Shown here piece after piece: positions 15,172 through 16,443 of a stretch of DNA of 16,443 nucleotides (its first letter is position 1; the number at the start of each line of letters is the position of its first letter). Position numbers and translations under genes: made by a program. Where the stretch lies: the NCBI GenBank assembly GCA_041685645.1, contig JAWLFI010000040.1, forward strand, positions 1-16,443, given 5' to 3'. The DNA is from JAWLFI01 sp041685645. GTDB taxonomy: Bacteria > Bacteroidota > Bacteroidia > Chitinophagales > Saprospiraceae. Below the pieces are notes generated by a model. The model was not told the origin of the DNA. It did no database searches and saw only the letters and a program-made list of their open reading frames with translations.

Positions 15172-15568
15172 TCCTTAAGAGGTTCAGTCTGCCATACAAT
15201 GAGAATCATGGCGTCTTCCCTGGCGAAAAAGCTGAGAAGAGACAACAGCAAGCAATTGTTATTGGCAATAGTTTCATAAGTGCTCATCGATCAACCCTTT
15301 TAGGCAAAAGTACTACTGACTTCCCAAAAATAGCCCATTCTCAGTGTTGAAGACTACCACTTACAACACAAAATGGATTCCTTACAACCACTTTCAGAAT
15401 GCGAAGTGACCTATGTCGCTGCTGAAGTGCCCATCTTTTATTATTTCACGAGGCCACATATCGCCTGTTTTAAACTCTTTGCTTTCGTCCTCCGGGCGAT
15501 TTCCCATTTTACATATGCTCTGCTTTCTGTACTTTTGATTTCCCATAAGTGGTAAAATATAGACTGAG
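15172..15568. other. 397-base spacer without a convincing gene
   Basis: Short open frames exist on both strands (for example plus-strand 15373-15555), but none has recognisable family features or a good start. A 9-bp inverted repeat (TACCACTTA at 15355-15363 with TAAGTGGTA at 15546-15554) is present and may be chance. The likely promoter of the acetyltransferase lies at the right end. I see no clear terminator after odhB. Confidence 0.55.
15530..15537 (+). promoter_or_regulatory. -7 box upstream of the acetyltransferase gene
   Basis: TACTTTTG exactly matches TAnnTTTG and is identical to the octamer before the TPR gene. It lies 31 bases before the ATG at 15569. No good TTG is visible at the -33 position. 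Confidence 0.35.
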
Positions 15569-16117
15569 ATGAAATTGAACACAGCAAGATTGCAAATCCG
15601 TCCCATTGGATTAGAAGACAAAGACGCTCTGTTTTCATATCGTTCTGACCCGGAGACAAATCAGTATCTGAGCCAACAGCCCGGCTCTCTGGATGATATT
15701 GAAGCCTTTATCAAAAAGTCTGCTCGTACCATTGACCTGCCGGGCAGTTGGTTCCAACTCGCTATAATTGAAAAAGAGTCCAATCAATTGATCGGAGATG
15801 TTGGAATTCACTTTTTGGTGTCGGCAACAGAAAATAAGCAAATCGAATTGGGCTATACCCTGAACAAAGAATTTCAGAGAAGAGGCTATGCAACGGAGGC
15901 GTTGACTAGCATCATCGACTATGTGTTTTACTCCCTGAAAAAGCATCGCATCACCGCATCTATTGATCCCGGAAATACTGCCTCTATAAATTTAGTGGAG
16001 CGCCTGGGCTTTAGAAAGGAGGCTCATTGTATAGAAAGTCTATTTTTCCGGGGAAAATGGGTGGATGACGTGATTTACGCCATCTTGGCGCGAGAATGGA
16101 AGGAGAGAAAGTCCTGA
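15569..16117 (+). CDS. GNAT acetyltransferase, RimJ/RimL type
   Basis: The 182-residue protein fits the RimJ/RimL-like GNAT subfamily. The N-terminus TARLQIRPIGLEDKDALFSYRSDPE (5-29) is followed by a central strand FQLAIIEKESNQLIGDVGI. The acetyl-CoA pyrophosphate loop is QRRGYATEAL (about 108-117), and the C-terminal block GNTASINLVERLGFRKEA is typical. Members acetylate N-terminal amino groups of ribosomal proteins, or small amines and antibiotics; the substrate cannot be told from sequence. No signal peptide, so cytoplasmic. It stands alone after a 397-base spacer, so it probably has its own promoter. The ATG at 15569 is well placed for the conserved N-terminus. Confidence 0.88.
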   Translation: MKLNTARLQIRPIGLEDKDALFSYRSDPETNQYLSQQPGSLDDIEAFIKKSARTIDLPGSWFQLAIIEKESNQLIGDVGIHFLVSATENKQIELGYTLNKEFQRRGYATEALTSIIDYVFYSLKKHRITASIDPGNTASINLVERLGFRKEAHCIESLFFRGKWVDDVIYAILAREWKERKS

Positions 16118-16443
16118 CGCTTTAAAGTTCCGGCAAGTCGCTGATAACTCTTGCAAAGTCGTTCCCGCTCAATGCCTGATTGTGCATGGCATGAATGAAT
16201 ATTATAATTGGAAAGGAAAGGGATTTGCGCGTCGTAGGCTGTGCCCGGCCATCGCCACTCAACACTTTATCTTGCCACCGGAGCCGCAATCCGGCACGCT
16301 ATGACACTAGTATGTAGAGGGTTACGGGTCAAGCTCACTCCAGCACTTCCTTTCTAAGTATCTATTTGCTTGACGCAGGCGGGGTCATAATTTTTTGCGG
16401 ATTTCCTTTATAATTTCTCCAAAGTTTACTAAAAACATTATAT
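16118..16443. other. Terminal 326-base stretch without a recognised gene
   Basis: No frame of useful length or recognisable protein is visible on either strand. The sequence is moderately GC-rich to about 16300 and AT-rich at the end, as expected when approaching the promoter of a gene outside the window. No intrinsic terminator with a T-run follows the acetyltransferase. Confidence 0.5.

Noticed and set aside
15078..15287. A 69-codon minus-strand frame at the odhB 3' end
   Set aside because: It runs into odhB in antisense and shows no recognisable domain.
15373..15555. A 60-codon plus-strand frame in the spacer before the acetyltransferase
   Set aside because: No recognised family and no good start context. 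Cys, Phe and Tyr content is high, and a -7 box for the next gene lies inside it. Probably accidental.
204..16443. CRISPR array, tRNA or rRNA genes
   Set aside because: No regularly spaced direct repeats were seen, and no cloverleaf-like segment with a typical T-arm or any rRNA-like block was recognised by eye.

Overview
The window looks like chromosomal core sequence from a Bacteroidota species, probably a marine or free-living Flavobacteriales or Saprospirales-type organism. Three things support this. First, several gene families are characteristic of the phylum: a type IX secretion Plug protein C-terminus, a DUF5916 outer-membrane protein, DUF4286, and a 2-oxoglutarate dehydrogenase E2 with highly charged linkers. 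Second, most starts lack Shine-Dalgarno sequences. Third, several genes are preceded by octamers matching the Bacteroidota -7 promoter consensus TAnnTTTG. I see no rRNA, tRNA, CRISPR array, phage or intact insertion sequence.

Layout. (1) Positions 1-203 hold the 3' end of a T9SS Plug-like gene, followed by a 392-base spacer rich in inverted repeats. (2) Positions 596-5080 are a tight four-gene plus-strand operon: a TolC-type outer-membrane protein, a MacA/HlyD-type adaptor, a TIGR04282/DUF2064 sugar or nucleotidyl transferase, and a homologue of the tRNA-queuosine mannosyltransferase (QTMAN, DUF3524). No inner-membrane transporter gene is present with the efflux pair. (3) A minus-strand formimidoylglutamase gene (hutG, 5077-5973) converges on the operon and shares a TTAA with its last stop codon. 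(4) Positions 5974-6958 are a nearly 1-kb spacer. It holds one doubtful small ORF with palindromes inside it and a 186-base element bounded by perfect 18-base inverted repeats, which resembles a MITE or REP-derived element. (5) Positions 6959-10683 carry an exported TPR protein, DUF4286 and asnS. asnS appears to have its own promoter, which fixes its start at 9247. (6) On the minus strand lie a small three-helix membrane protein (10684-10977) and a DUF5916/CBM9-like outer-membrane protein (11145-13610). (7) odhB, the E2 of 2-oxoglutarate dehydrogenase, stands alone at 13864-15171. A RimJ/RimL-type acetyltransferase follows at 15569-16117, and the window ends in a 326-base stretch without a convincing gene.

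Functionally the window is mostly housekeeping: translation (asnS, and possibly tRNA modification by the QTMAN homologue), central metabolism (odhB), histidine catabolism (hutG), and envelope functions (Plug, TolC/adaptor, DUF5916, TPR). The least ordinary features are the pairing of an efflux-type TolC/adaptor pair with two glycosyl or nucleotidyl transferase genes, one of them probably acting on tRNA, and the structured repeats in the spacers. I found no clear evidence for an entirely new defence or mobile system. All family assignments come from motif recognition by eye, not from database searches.
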